Assembly: GCA_026417795.1 (NCBI GenBank)
Contig: JAOACP010000003.1
Coordinates: 1-64,000 of the forward strand
Length of the DNA stretch: 64,000 nucleotides
Direction of reading: 5' to 3'
Origin: Thermanaerothrix sp.
GTDB lineage: Bacteria > Synergistota > Synergistia > Synergistales > Synergistaceae
Positions 19,181 to 28,843 of the stretch are shown here, piece after piece. Made by a program: the position numbers and the translations under genes. The stretch's first letter is position 1; the number at the start of each line of letters is the position of its first letter. The notes under the pieces were generated by a model. It made no database searches. It was given only the letters and a program-made list of their open reading frames with translations, and was not told where the DNA came from.

Positions 19181-20848
19181 CTAGAAAAGCCCGGTTATCC
19201 TGCCATGATCGTCTATGTCTATCCTCTCCGCCGCAGGAACCTTTGGAAGTCCCGGCATGGTCATTATAGAACCGCATATGGCCACCACAAACCCAGCCCC
19301 TGCGGACAGGCGCACCTCCCGCACGTTTATCCTGAACCCCTTAGGACGACCCTTAAGTTCCGGCTGATCCGAAAGGGACATCTGGGTCTTTGCCATGCAC
19401 ACCGGAAGCCCACCGTATCCCATCTCCTCAAGCTCCGCCAAGGCCTTAGAGGCCGCAGGGCTGAAATCAACTCCATCGGCACCGTAAACCTTGGTGGCAA
19501 TGACGTTTATCTTCTCCTTGAGGGGAAGGTTCCAGTCGTAGAGCCTCTTGTAATTAGACCCTCCTTCAATGGCCTTGAGGACCAGATCCGCCAATTCCAG
19601 ACCTCCCTCACCCCCCTTGGCCCAAACCTCCGCAAGGGCTACGGGGGCTCCTTTGGCGGCAGCGGCGGAACGAACCATCTCTATCTCCGCGTCGGTGTCC
19701 GCCACAAAACGGTTAAGGGCCACAACCACCGGGACGCCAAACTGGGACATGTTGTCTATGTGGGCCTCCAGGTTTGCTATACCGGCCTTGAGGGCCTCCA
19801 GGTTCTCCTCCGAGAGCCTTTCCTTCGGGACTCCGCCGTGCAGCTTAAGGGCCCTTACGGTGGTAACTACCACCACCGCCTGGGGGTTGAAGCCACCATA
19901 GGGAGACACTATGTCCATGAACTTCTCCGCCCCAAGATCCGACGCAAAGCCGGCTTCCACGACCACGTAGTCCCGAAGCTTAAGGGCCATCTTAGTGGCC
20001 ACGATGGAGTTGGTACCATGGGCTATGTTAGCGAAAGGCCCACCGTGCACAAAAGCCGGAACGTGCTCTATGGTCTGAACCAGGTTGGGCTGGATGGCCT
20101 CCTTCAAGAGTGCCGCCATGGCACCGTGGGCCTTTAACTGGCCGGCGGTAACAGGCTTGCCGTCGTAGGTCCTGGCCACCACCACCCGGCTGAGCCTCTC
20201 CTTGAGGTCCGAGATGCTCTCCGCAAGACACAGTATGGCCATGACCTCCGAGGCCACGGTTATGTCGAAACCGGTCTCCCTGGGAACCCCGTCTGCCTTT
20301 CCGCCAAGGCCTATCACCACATGCCGCAAGGCCCTGTCGTTCATGTCCACCACCCGACGCCAGCTGACGGTCCTTGGATCTATGTTAAGCTGGTTTCCCT
20401 GCTGAAGGTGGTTGTCTATCATGGCGGCAAGCAGGTTGTGGGCCACGCCCACCGCATGGATGTCTCCGGTGAAGTGCAGGTTTATCTCCTCCATGGGAAG
20501 CACCTGGGAGTACCCTCCCCCCGCGGCCCCGCCCTTCACGCCAAAGCACGGCCCCAAGGAGGGCTCCCTAAGACAAAGCATGGCCTTCTTGCCCCGCTTA
20601 ACAAGCCCCTGGGTAAGCCCTATGGTAACCGTGGTCTTACCCTCCCCCGCCGCAGTGGGGGTAGTGGCGGTGACCAGTATAAGCTTCCCATCCTTCCTGT
20701 CCGAAAGGGTACGATAAAAGTTAAGATCCACCTTGGCCTTGTTCTTGCCATAGGGTATCAAAGCATCATCCGGTATTCCCAACTCGGCGGCTATCTCACC
20801 TATGGGCTTACACTTGGCAGACTGGGCTATCTCAATGTCCGAAAGCAC
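19181..20848 (-). CDS. fhs: Formate--tetrahydrofolate ligase
   Basis: This 555-residue enzyme makes 10-formyl-THF from formate, THF and ATP. It begins [20 protein letters not shown]. It contains ATP-loop [36 protein letters not shown], and the late motif [16 protein letters not shown]. The full length matches the family. GTG 20846-20848 is chosen because GGAGGG lies about nine bases upstream. An open frame continues 22 codons farther but crosses the promoter. It supports one-carbon metabolism, either purine and formyl-Met supply or formate handling. Confidence 0.97.
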   Translation of the reverse strand: MLSDIEIAQSAKCKPIGEIAAELGIPDDALIPYGKNKAKVDLNFYRTLSDRKDGKLILVTATTPTAAGEGKTTVTIGLTQGLVKRGKKAMLCLREPSLGPCFGVKGGAAGGGYSQVLPMEEINLHFTGDIHAVGVAHNLLAAMIDNHLQQGNQLNIDPRTVSWRRVVDMNDRALRHVVIGLGGKADGVPRETGFDITVASEVMAILCLAESISDLKERLSRVVVARTYDGKPVTAGQLKAHGAMAALLKEAIQPNLVQTIEHVPAFVHGGPFANIAHGTNSIVATKMALKLRDYVVVEAGFASDLGAEKFMDIVSPYGGFNPQAVVVVTTVRALKLHGGVPKERLSEENLEALKAGIANLEAHIDNMSQFGVPVVVALNRFVADTDAEIEMVRSAAAAKGAPVALAEVWAKGGEGGLELADLVLKAIEGGSNYKRLYDWNLPLKEKINVIATKVYGADGVDFSPAASKALAELEEMGYGGLPVCMAKTQMSLSDQPELKGRPKGFRINVREVRLSAGAGFVVAICGSIMTMPGLPKVPAAERIDIDDHGRITGLF

Positions 20849-20884
20849 CTCTGTATCCCTCCCTGGCTCTGATCTATGGCGTCT

Positions 20885-20890
20885 ATTATA
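20885..20890 (-). promoter_or_regulatory. Probable fhs promoter -10
   Basis: A perfect TATAAT on the minus strand lies 37 bases ahead of the fhs start. No good -35 hexamer lies 16-18 bases upstream. Confidence 0.5.
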
Positions 20891-20939
20891 CATAAACAAA
20901 ACGTCTAAAAACATACGACCTTACGGAAATTTGTGAGTC

Positions 20940-20948
20940 TGCTATAAT
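20940..20948 (+). promoter_or_regulatory. Extended -10 promoter for dgkA
   Basis: TGCTATAAT is a perfect extended -10 (TGnTATAAT). It is on the plus strand, about 100 bases before dgkA; the -35 is poor, as expected for this class. Confidence 0.6.
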
Positions 20949-21048
20949 CCCAAAGTCCCTCCGGCCTTGCTGGGATGCTAGGTCATTAAAGCCGCCAAGG
21001 ACACTGATAAAAATAAAACAAAAGTCCGGATCCAGGAGGAGATATCAA

Positions 21049-21408
21049 TTGGGCCAGTGGAAGAACACCAGCCTCTTGAGGAAGTTCATGTACTCTTGCA
21101 ACGGTCTTAAGGTAGCGTTCATCATGGAAAGGGCTGTGGCCTATGAGACCGCAGCGTCCCTCTTGGTGCTTGGCGTAGGGCTTTCCTTGAGGCGCCCTCC
21201 ATCGATCGTCATACCATCGTTCCTCTTATCCCTGCTGCCACTTTCTTTAGAGCTGGTCAACTCGGCGGTTGAGATAATGATAGACTGCCACATAGGCCAG
21301 ACCTACCGGGAGGACATCAAGCGAACAAAGGACATGCTTTCCGCCTCTGTGTTCGTAAGCCTGGTGGCTTGCTATGGCGGCGCCATCTGGCTGCTGTTTT
21401 GCAAATAG
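21049..21408 (+). CDS. dgkA: Diacylglycerol kinase family membrane protein
   Basis: This 119-residue protein has three hydrophobic segments (about 26-45, 52-68 and 95-117) and the signature LELVNSAVEIMIDCHIG followed by KRTKDMLSASVF. This matches DgkA, where E and N of ELxNSAIE bind ATP-Mg. It phosphorylates diacylglycerol or undecaprenol in the inner membrane. The start is TTG 21049-21051 with AGGAGG nine bases ahead. It stands alone between divergent fhs and the S55 gene. Confidence 0.9.
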   Translation: MGQWKNTSLLRKFMYSCNGLKVAFIMERAVAYETAASLLVLGVGLSLRRPPSIVIPSFLLSLLPLSLELVNSAVEIMIDCHIGQTYREDIKRTKDMLSASVFVSLVACYGGAIWLLFCK

Positions 21409-21452
21409 TGAGTCCCAGCGTTAACTCAAGACGGGAAGGACAAAGGGAGGCA

Positions 21453-23261
21453 TCAATCCTCCTCTTTGCCTTCCCCTTCCGCTGCCATCTTGAGGGGAAC
21501 TCGAAGCAATCCCTCCACGTAGTAGTTGGTCTTAAGCACCTTTAAGGACCCCTCCTTCACCCGCTGCTCCTTGATCTCGCTCAGCAGCTTGGTGGAATCC
21601 TCCCTTTCCCTATCCTTGCTTCTCCGGCATAGGACCTCCACCAGTATCTCGTTGTTGGCCTCCTCTGCGGACAGTTCCCGGAGCAATCCCTCAAGGCTTT
21701 CGATGCTGCGCCGACCCTCCTTGATGGACTCCTGCTCCATCTCAGCCACGCCTCCGCCCCGCACAAGCACCTCCACATCACCCCTGGCGTCCGCGGGGAT
21801 CTTAACGGAAAAGGTTCGTTTCTCCGCCTTGCCCCTCCAGGGACGAAGCCACACGTCCACCCCGATAATCTCTCCGGGACTGAAGGACCTGTCCTTTGGG
21901 ACCTCAACCTTTTCTATGTAAAGCACCTTTGGGGTCTGGGTCACCTTTACATCCAACCGGAAGGAAAGGGGCTCAAGGGGCATAAAGGGGTTTAAGGGCA
22001 GCATGGAGTGGATCAAGCTGAACTCCTGGAAGATCTTATCCGGCAGGTCTGAGTCGGAAAGGAAGAAGTTGGTCCTGCTCCATCCACCGGGGACGCCGGC
22101 TCCCTCAACGGTGACCGTAACCTCACCGGTACCCTGTCCGGTCCTGCCCCAAAGATCCTCCACACAACCCGCAACCGCCGGTGGGACCACCAGGGACGAA
22201 ACGAAGGGGTCCGCCACGGCCTTGAAACGCCTGACCGCCCTCGTGCCGCTATCCAGATCATGGAAACGGATCTCGTAATCATTGCCCTGGGGCATAACCC
22301 CGATCCTCCCGTATACCCCCTGGGGCCTGTCCTGAAGCACGGTGCCTATCACACCACCCAGGGTTCCCAGTTTAAAGGGGGTCTCAAGGCTTGGGATCAC
22401 CCTTACCACCGAAGCCTCGGTGGCAAAGAACTTGACGGCCCCCCTGCCCATAAACGGGTGCCCAAAGGCAAGGAACTTATCCCTGTCAACAGCGGTTACG
22501 GTTCCAATGGTCCCCACGGAGACATCCCCCACCACCAGGGCAACCCCAATGGAGGACCCGGGGGACAAGGAGGGCCTGCCGGATGCCGTAAGCCCCGTCC
22601 CAGCAGGAGCCGATACCCTGGAAGAGACCCTCTCCCCTATGAGCCTACCGTACCTGGGACTCACGCCTCCGATCAGAAGGGGACTGGAAAGCCCCTGATC
22701 CCGGCTTAGCGTCTCAGGCAACAGGTCGCGGCTTGCCACGTCCCGGGATTCCACATCGCCGGAAACTACCGAAACGGCCTGGCCAACCTCGCTGTGAGGC
22801 TTCTTACGGTCAATCTCCGCACCTTGCATGGGCGGTATCTTAAGCATCTCCTCCGCTGGGGTAACCAACGCCATGGAGTGATCTGCGAACTCCCAGCCAA
22901 AGCCAATGGCCCCAAGAAGCTTGCCGTTGACGTAAACCGGCGACCCGCTCATCCCTGCGGCAACACCACCAGCCTTGATGATCCTGTCCCCTATGGCTTT
23001 TATCAAGACCAGCCGATTTGGGGCGGATCTTTGGGCAACCACGCCCAAGATCTCCACCGGGAACTGCTCCACCTTGTCCCCATGGAAAACCGTAAAAGCC
23101 ACACCCCTCATGTGGGGCTTCAGGGATTTAACGGGGAAAACCCCCTCTTTGACCGAGAACTGATCTCCACATGAAACGCCGGGGAGGAGCATCAGGAAGC
23201 ACAGGGCTAGAAACAGTCCAATTCTGGCCCGCAAGGGAGAGGTACTTCCGGGGAGTCTCAC
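21453..23261 (-). CDS. SpoIVB-type (S55) serine peptidase-domain protein, exported
   Basis: This 602-residue protein has a signal segment near residues 12-30. It then has KSLKPHMRGVAFTVFHGDKVEQFPVEILG, LIKAIGDRIIKAGGVAAGMSGSPVYVNGKLLGAI and, later, FLAFGHPFMGRGAVKF. GMSGSPVY holds the expected catalytic Ser. In sporulators SpoIVB triggers sigma-K processing; this organism shows no sporulation genes here, so the role is unknown. The second half is beta-rich without a recognised domain. GTG 23259-23261 overlaps the prfB stop as GTGA and has GGAGGG about ten bases ahead, so I chose it over the TTG six codons upstream. Confidence 0.83.
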   Translation of the reverse strand: MRLPGSTSPLRARIGLFLALCFLMLLPGVSCGDQFSVKEGVFPVKSLKPHMRGVAFTVFHGDKVEQFPVEILGVVAQRSAPNRLVLIKAIGDRIIKAGGVAAGMSGSPVYVNGKLLGAIGFGWEFADHSMALVTPAEEMLKIPPMQGAEIDRKKPHSEVGQAVSVVSGDVESRDVASRDLLPETLSRDQGLSSPLLIGGVSPRYGRLIGERVSSRVSAPAGTGLTASGRPSLSPGSSIGVALVVGDVSVGTIGTVTAVDRDKFLAFGHPFMGRGAVKFFATEASVVRVIPSLETPFKLGTLGGVIGTVLQDRPQGVYGRIGVMPQGNDYEIRFHDLDSGTRAVRRFKAVADPFVSSLVVPPAVAGCVEDLWGRTGQGTGEVTVTVEGAGVPGGWSRTNFFLSDSDLPDKIFQEFSLIHSMLPLNPFMPLEPLSFRLDVKVTQTPKVLYIEKVEVPKDRSFSPGEIIGVDVWLRPWRGKAEKRTFSVKIPADARGDVEVLVRGGGVAEMEQESIKEGRRSIESLEGLLRELSAEEANNEILVEVLCRRSKDREREDSTKLLSEIKEQRVKEGSLKVLKTNYYVEGLLRVPLKMAAEGEGKEED

Positions 23262-24383
23262 TGTTCCGAATCCCTCCAAACCCGTCCAGTCTTGTAAAAC
23301 CTAAGGTACACCATGATGAGCTCGTCCAGCTGGCCATCCAGCACCGCCTGGACGTTGCCTATCTCACAACCGCTTCGGTGGTCCTTAACCAATTGGAAGG
23401 GCTGGAGCGTATAAGACCTTATCTGGCTCCCCCAAGAGATGGCGCGCTTTTCCCCCTGAAGGGCCTCGATCTGCTCCTGCCTTTCCCTAAGCTGCCTCTC
23501 AAAAAGCTTGGCTCTTAACATCTGCATGGCGGTGGCCCTGTTCATGTGCTGGGACCTTTCAATCTGGCAGCTAACCACTATGCCGGTTGGTATGTGGGTT
23601 ATCCTCACCGCGGAGTCCGTCATGTTAACGTACTGGCCCCCGGCACCGCTGGAACGGAAGGTGTCCATCTTAAGGTCCTCCGGCCTTATCTCTATCTCCA
23701 CGTCATCGGGCAACACCGGCATGACCTCCACGGAGGCAAAACTGGTATGCCGTCTCTTGGCAGCGTCAAAGGGGGAGATCCTGACCAGCCGATGAACGCC
23801 GCTCTCTCCCTTAAGATATCCATAGGCATACTCACCGCTAACCTGAATGGTGACGCTTTTTATACCAGCCTCCTGGTCCGGCAGCTCGTCCAGGAGCTTG
23901 ACCTTGAAATCGTTCCGCTCCGCCCATCTGACGTACATCCTATAGAGCATCTCCGCCCAGTCCTGGGAATCCAAACCGCCGGCACCGGCATGTATCGACA
24001 GTATGGCGTCCGATGGGTCGTACTCCTCGTCCAGCAGGGTCAGCACCTGGCTTCTCTCAAGCCTCTCCTCCAAGGCCTCCGCCCTTTGGTAGAACTCCAA
24101 GGAAAGCTCCTCGTCCTCTTCCTCCTGGAGCATCTCCGCCAGAACCTCAACGTCCTGAAACTCCCTCTCCAGGGCAGAAAAGGATTCCCTCCTCTGCTGA
24201 AGCTGGGCAAGCTCTCTGGCCAGCTCCTTGGAGTCCGGCCTTTCCCAGAACCCCTCCTCGGAGGCCTTGTTCAACAAATCCGCTATCTTGGCATCCATTC
24301 CCTCCAGGTCAAAGGCTATCACGCAGCTCGCGCATGCGCGAACGCAAGTTGCCCATGACCGTGCTGACCGGCAGAACGACCAT
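23258..24383 (-). CDS. prfB: Peptide chain release factor 2, programmed +1 frameshift
   Basis: The main frame encodes RF2: SPF anticodon-like motif (LVRISPFDAAKRRHTS) and GGQ ([17 protein letters not shown]). That frame lacks a proper start, but a 25-codon zero frame does have one. ATG 24381-24383 follows GGGAGGGG and reads to CTT TGA C at 24308-24314. A +1 shift there joins ...RELRDSL to DLEGMDAKIADLL, which aligns with E. coli RF2 (LRGYLDYD). TGA is codon 25, versus 26 in E. coli. RF2 thus autoregulates through read-through of its own stop. The product is 374 residues. The usual AGGGGG stimulator before CTT is absent; only GTGAT could pair with the 16S tail. Confidence 0.94.
24308..24314 (-). 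other. prfB +1 frameshift site (CTT TGA C)
   Basis: Slippery CTT followed by TGA and C is the universal RF2 recoding heptamer. It lies at codons 24-25 of the zero frame starting at 24383. Confidence 0.92.
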
Positions 24384-24423
24384 GTACACCCCTCCCAAGA
24401 ATTGTTATATTGAACAAGAAAGG

Positions 24424-24432
24424 ATTATATCA
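24424..24432 (-). promoter_or_regulatory. Extended -10 promoter for prfB
   Basis: On the minus strand TGATATAAT is a perfect TGnTATAAT extended -10, about 41 bases before the prfB ATG. No clear -35 is present. Confidence 0.65.
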
Positions 24433-24474
24433 CCATCGGGACAAGAGCCGCGGAGGAAGGAGATCGGGTTATAC

Positions 24475-25479
24475 ATGGATCAACGCCATGGGGTGGACAA
24501 CCGGGTAAGGGTGCTCTGGGTGCTGGCCCAAAACCCGGGGCAGCTGACCCCGAGCTCAGCGCTGGTAAGGGAGCTTAAAATCACAAGGCAGGGAATATCG
24601 AAGATAATAAGCACCCTAAAGGATGAGGGTATAAGGATTTCATCGGTGCCTCAAAGGGGGTACATCCTGGAGGGGGGCCCCGAAGGCGACGGTTTTTCTC
24701 CCTCCTGGGCAGAGATGCTTCTCATGGATTCTCCGCTGGGGCATCCCATATTTCATTACGCCTCCATCGGATCCACCCAGGCCCCGCTCAAGGAGATGGC
24801 GGCCCAAGGACGCCGGGAGGGGGCCGTTGTTGTGGCAGACGAGCAGACATCGGGAAGGGGAAGGCAAAGCCGGCGCTGGGAATCCCCCAAGGGGGGACTC
24901 TATGGGTCCGTTCTTCTGCGCCCCAAGCTGCTTCCACGAATGGTTCAGGCGGTAAACCTGGCCTGTGCCATGGCCATGGGGGATGCGCTTGAAGACCTTT
25001 GCCTCATAAGATGCGAGATCAAGTGGCCCAACGACATACTGGTACGGGGAAGGAAGATCTGCGGGATGCTTAGCGAAGGGGTCGTGGAGGTGGATCAGAT
25101 CCACCACGTGGTGTCCGGCTTTGGAGTTAACCTCAAGACAACTCCCATGCTGGAGGATCCCCTCACAGAAGCCACCTCGGTGGCCCAGGAGGGAGGCAGC
25201 GTTCCAAGCCGCCACGACCTTCTGGCCCATTTTTTAAAAAGGCTTGGATTTTACCTTGACATCCTGGGCATGGACCCTAAAAAATTCATGGAAATGTACG
25301 TTTCCAGATGTTGCACCATAGGCATGCGCATAAGGGGGACATGGAAAGAGGACGTCATCGAGGGGACCGCGGAGGGCTTGGACCAGGACGGTTCCTTGTT
25401 AATCCGGCTGGAGAGCGGCGAAGTATCAGCCTTCTCCGCCGGGGACGTCAAACACATAAGACCCGCGGAAGGGAGGTGA
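24475..25479 (+). CDS. birA: Biotin--[acetyl-CoA-carboxylase] ligase / repressor (BirA)
   Basis: This 334-residue protein has an N-terminal winged helix (LVRELKITRQGISKIISTLKDEGI). The ligase domain follows with STQAPLKEMA, TSGRGRQSRRWESPKGGLYGSV (biotinyl-AMP loop), CEIKWPNDILV and KICGMLSEG. It activates biotin with ATP, loads it on carrier proteins and probably represses biotin genes. The frame is open another 154 codons upstream, but that stretch is antisense to prfB. ATG 24475 has AAGGAG 12 bases ahead. The stop lies inside the SD of selD, so the two are cotranscribed. Confidence 0.94.
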   Translation: MDQRHGVDNRVRVLWVLAQNPGQLTPSSALVRELKITRQGISKIISTLKDEGIRISSVPQRGYILEGGPEGDGFSPSWAEMLLMDSPLGHPIFHYASIGSTQAPLKEMAAQGRREGAVVVADEQTSGRGRQSRRWESPKGGLYGSVLLRPKLLPRMVQAVNLACAMAMGDALEDLCLIRCEIKWPNDILVRGRKICGMLSEGVVEVDQIHHVVSGFGVNLKTTPMLEDPLTEATSVAQEGGSVPSRHDLLAHFLKRLGFYLDILGMDPKKFMEMYVSRCCTIGMRIRGTWKEDVIEGTAEGLDQDGSLLIRLESGEVSAFSAGDVKHIRPAEGR

Positions 25480-25484
25480 AGGTC

Positions 25485-26519
25485 ATGAGGCTTACGGAAC
25501 GGGCCAAGACCAGCGGGTGAGCCGCCAAGATAGGTCCAGCGGAGCTGGACCAACTGCTAAGGGGGCTCCCTTCCATTAAAGATCCAAGGCTTCTGTCCGG
25601 GTGGGACAACGGAGAGGACGCGGCCCTGTGGAGCTTAGGCGATGGGAGGCTTGCCATACTTACGCTGGACTTCATAACTCCCATAGTGGATGATCCCGTG
25701 CTTTTCGGGGAGATAGCAGCGGCAAACGCATTAAGCGACGTGTTCGCCATGGGGGGACTGCCAAAGGTGGCGCTTAACGTGGTGGCGTTTCCCACCTCCT
25801 GCGAACCCTTGGAGGTACTCAAGGGCATACTCATAGGGGGAGCCAATAAGGTCCAAGAGGCGGGAGCATGCCTTGCGGGAGGACACAGCGTTCAGGACAA
25901 CGAACCCAAGTACGGGCTATCGGTTTATGGCGAGGTTCGAGAGGACAGGCTCTGGAGGGTCACCGGAGCAAAACCCGGGGACGGGCTGGTGCTAACTAAG
26001 CCCTTGGGCAGCGGGATACTTACCACGGCGCTCAAAGCTGGAATGGCGGGGGAAGATGCGCTTGCAGAGGCAGTTAAGTGGATGGCCATGCTCAACGACC
26101 TTCCAAGGAAGCTCCCGGAGGATCTTATCGCCTCCATAAGAGCCGCAACGGACGTCACCGGGTTCGGCTTTATCGGGCACTGCCTGGACATGGTGAGCGC
26201 AGGAGATATGGACGCGGAGATAATGTCCTCAAGGATCCCTCCGATGAAGGGGGCCCTTGAGATGGCTTCCATGGGCATGGTTCCCGCCGGGGCTTACTCT
26301 AACAGGGAGCATTTTTCATCAAGGGTCCAGCTGGGAGAACAGGTTCCGCTTGAGGTTCAGGATCTTCTCTTTGACCCACAAACGTCCGGAGGCCTTCTTT
26401 TGGCAGTGGATCCAAGCATGGAGGACGAGTTGCTGAGAGCCCTTTGTGAAGTCGGATTTACCCAATCGGCTCTGGTTGGCAGGTTTAAGGAAGGGGCGGG
26501 GAACGCAAGGGTTGTTTAA
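25485..26519 (+). CDS. selD: Selenide, water dikinase with in-frame UGA selenocysteine
   Basis: Read with TGA at 25518-25520 as selenocysteine, the frame starts MRLTERAKTSGUAAKIGP, the SelD active-site motif (S/C/U)GC/UxxK with Sec12. Without this the N-terminus would be lost. The product is 344 residues with DFITPIVDDP, AANALSDVFAMGG, AGGHSVQDNEPKYG, DVTGFGFIGH and DPQTSGGLLLAV. It makes selenophosphate from selenide and ATP, the Se donor for Sec-tRNA. GGAGGTGA lies five bases ahead of the ATG and overlaps the birA stop. An hairpin of SECIS form follows the UGA. Being itself a selenoprotein implies feedback by selenium supply. Confidence 0.95.
25518..25551 (+). promoter_or_regulatory. Bacterial SECIS element of selD
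   Basis: Downstream of UGA, GGTCCAGC (25533-25540) pairs perfectly with GCTGGACC (25544-25551) around a GGA loop. The loop lies 20 bases after UGA and begins with GG, both within the ranges known for bacterial SECIS hairpins that bind SelB. Confidence 0.85.
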
Positions 26520-26527
26520 AGGCCTCG

Positions 26528-26550
26528 CAAATCCCCGCCCCGGGGTTTAT
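26528..26550. terminator. Possible short bidirectional terminator selD/malic enzyme
   Basis: AAATCCCC and GGGGTTTA can pair around GCCC, with weak T-runs. It overlaps the malic-enzyme stop. Weak support. Confidence 0.3.
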
Positions 26551-27791
26551 ATCCTGACCAGAGAGCTGCCGTGGAGCCTCTGCCAGGTGTCGTTGTACAC
26601 CTGCCCCGGGGGAACCGGGAGAGATGCCATACCCTCCTCCACGGCCTTTTGCGCCACCGCCTCCGCAACCCGGGGGGCAGACTCATCGCAAAAGGGATCC
26701 GCCAGGATGTTCTGGGGGGAGAGCTCGTGTTCCTCGGTGACCGACGCTAGGGCATCGGCGGCGGCCAACAGCATGGAGTCGGTTATGGTGTTGGCCCTGA
26801 CGTCCAAGGCACCCCTCATTATCCCGGGGAAGGCCTGGAGGTTGAGAAGGGGGTTAGGATGTTCGGCGGTGCCCGTGGCCACCACCGCGGCCCCCGCGGC
26901 CACCGCCTCTTCGTAAGGTATCTCAGGCTCCGGGAGCGCCAGGGCGAAAACTATGGCCCTTGAGGCCATGGATTTAACGTGGTCGCCGGTCACCAGGTTC
27001 CCCTTGGAAAGCCCTATCATCACGTCCGCCCCTCTCAAGGCCTCATCAATTCCTCCCGAAATGCCCTCGGGGTTTATCCTCAAGGACAGGTCCCTTTGAA
27101 CGTGGTCCATCTTGGGGTTGTCCTCCCCCAAAATCCCGGCGCTGTTAAGACACACTATGTTTCTGGCCCCCGCGGCCAACAAAAGCTCCGACGTGGCGAC
27201 TCCGGCGGCGCCGGCACCTATTACCGCTATCCGCACATCCGGCAAATTCTTCTGCACAACCTTAAGGGCGTTTTTGAGGGCCGCCAACACCAGGACAGCG
27301 GTACCATGCTGGTCATCGCACAAGACCGGTATATCCAGGACGGATCTCAATTTCCGCACCACCGTGAAAGTATTGGGGCTTGATATGTCCTCTATGTTCA
27401 CGCCTCCAAGGGTGGGGGCCATGAGTCTTACGTGGTGGATGATCTCCTCCGGGTCCGAGGTGTCAAGGCATACCGGTATGGCGTTTATGTCGCCGAAAAG
27501 CTTGAACAAGAGGCACTTACCCTCCATTACGGGAAGCGCCGCCTCCGGCCCTACGTTGCCTATGCCAAGGACCGCAGAACCATCGGTAACCACCGCGATA
27601 CGGTTGCCCCTGCCTGTATAGTCAAAGCTCAACGCCGGATCTTCGGTTATGGCCAAGGATGGATAAACGCTCCCAGGGACGTAGGCCAGCCCCAGGTCCT
27701 CCTCGTTTCTGACGTTTATGGTGGGGTATATCTTTATCTTCCCCCTCGCCTTCCTATGAAGCTCCAAAGCCCTAAGCCTGTCGATGGTCAT
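26547..27791 (-). CDS. NAD(P)-dependent malic enzyme
   Basis: This 414-residue enzyme has KIKIYPTINVRNEEDLGLAYVPG, YTGRGNRIAVVTDGSAVLGIGNVG, GGVNIEDISSP, PVLCDDQHGTAVLVLA and the Rossmann motif VIGAGAAGVATSELL. It decarboxylates malate to pyruvate using NAD or NADP. It is the short bacterial form without a phosphotransacetylase domain. ATG 27789-27791 has GGAGG nine bases ahead; the longer frame upstream overlaps the MBL gene and lacks an SD. It is convergent with selD, the stops being 27 bases apart. Confidence 0.93.
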   Translation of the reverse strand: MTIDRLRALELHRKARGKIKIYPTINVRNEEDLGLAYVPGSVYPSLAITEDPALSFDYTGRGNRIAVVTDGSAVLGIGNVGPEAALPVMEGKCLLFKLFGDINAIPVCLDTSDPEEIIHHVRLMAPTLGGVNIEDISSPNTFTVVRKLRSVLDIPVLCDDQHGTAVLVLAALKNALKVVQKNLPDVRIAVIGAGAAGVATSELLLAAGARNIVCLNSAGILGEDNPKMDHVQRDLSLRINPEGISGGIDEALRGADVMIGLSKGNLVTGDHVKSMASRAIVFALALPEPEIPYEEAVAAGAAVVATGTAEHPNPLLNLQAFPGIMRGALDVRANTITDSMLLAAADALASVTEEHELSPQNILADPFCDESAPRVAEAVAQKAVEEGMASLPVPPGQVYNDTWQRLHGSSLVRI

Positions 27792-27813
27792 CTTAAATCC
27801 CCTCCCCGGCAAG

Positions 27814-28740
27814 TCATGGACGGTTTTTACCCATTTCAACCCCTGATCCCAAAGGAAATCCCATCAGATCCTCCTTGATATGGTTCATGGAATGGCTCCC
27901 CTCCCTGGGGGACAGCCCATCCAACATCACAACCCGGCGGAGAGCCAAATCAACCACCATTCCATCATCGGCGCAGATAAGATTTGAATGGGGGAAGAGG
28001 TCGTTAAAGTACTCCTCCACCAGATGGGGCCCTCTCTTGATTATGCCCCTTCCCATATGGGTTAAAAACACCAAGGGCACCTTAGAAGCCCTAAGAATAT
28101 CCTCAACGTCCTCCAAGGAAAGGTGTTCAAGGTTTTGCCTGCGTCTTTCTAACGTCACGTTGAGGATTAGAATATCGCTTGCTTGCGCCACTTGATAGAT
28201 AACCGGCAGCATGGCGGTGTCGCTCACGATGCCCACGGTGGGGAGCCCTTCTCCTTTGAGGATAAAGCCAAACGTCATTACCCCGTGGTGCTTGAGTTTA
28301 AAAGGTCTCAGCGTGGCATGGCTCCCCAATGGATAGTCCGAAAGGTCCTCCAGTATGACCTTTTGCCGGACCTTTTTCGTAAGGTACCGGAAGACCACCG
28401 GCTCATCCCCAAGGGCATCGGCGGGGAGGAAAAGGCTGCCCCTGCAGCTGTATCCTCCCCCCACCATGGCTTCCACCACGGCGTTGGCGTCGCCGCAGTG
28501 ATCTAGATGCCGGTGGGTTATCAGCACCCCGTCCATTTCGGTGGGATCCAACTCCGGAACTGCCCTGCATATGTGATGGAGACACCCTGGACCCGGATCT
28601 ACAACCCCCTTGAAATCCCCATAGCGGAAGAAGATGCCGCCGCTGGACCGTATCTGGTGCATGGTGCAGAACCTGGCGCCTGAGGTGCCAAGAAACCTGA
28701 TGAAGTTGTCTGGATACATCTCAGAGATGGACGTTTTCAA
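27814..28740 (-). CDS. MBL-fold metallohydrolase
   Basis: This 308-residue protein has the beta-lactamase-fold zinc motif LITHRHLDHCGDANAV (HxHxDH), an upstream FKGVVDPGPG, SDTAML as the later Asp site and FLTHMGRG near the end. It resembles the RNase Z/PhnP-like side of the family; substrate is unknown. It lies 22 bases ahead of the malic enzyme in the same direction and may be cotranscribed. It diverges from the unknown plus-strand gene at 28844. Confidence 0.82.
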   Translation of the reverse strand: MKTSISEMYPDNFIRFLGTSGARFCTMHQIRSSGGIFFRYGDFKGVVDPGPGCLHHICRAVPELDPTEMDGVLITHRHLDHCGDANAVVEAMVGGGYSCRGSLFLPADALGDEPVVFRYLTKKVRQKVILEDLSDYPLGSHATLRPFKLKHHGVMTFGFILKGEGLPTVGIVSDTAMLPVIYQVAQASDILILNVTLERRRQNLEHLSLEDVEDILRASKVPLVFLTHMGRGIIKRGPHLVEEYFNDLFPHSNLICADDGMVVDLALRRVVMLDGLSPREGSHSMNHIKEDLMGFPLGSGVEMGKNRP

Positions 28741-28843
28741 CTTACCCCCTTCATAACCAGAGAGGAACGTGGTAAAAGTATATGCTCAAATCGATTGCTG
28801 TGCTATGCTCATAGGGATTAAAAGGGGTGGGAGGTGAAGAAAT

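Noticed and set aside
24013-24474. Upstream extension of birA
   Set aside because: It runs antisense through prfB and its promoter; the birA family begins at the ATG at 24475.
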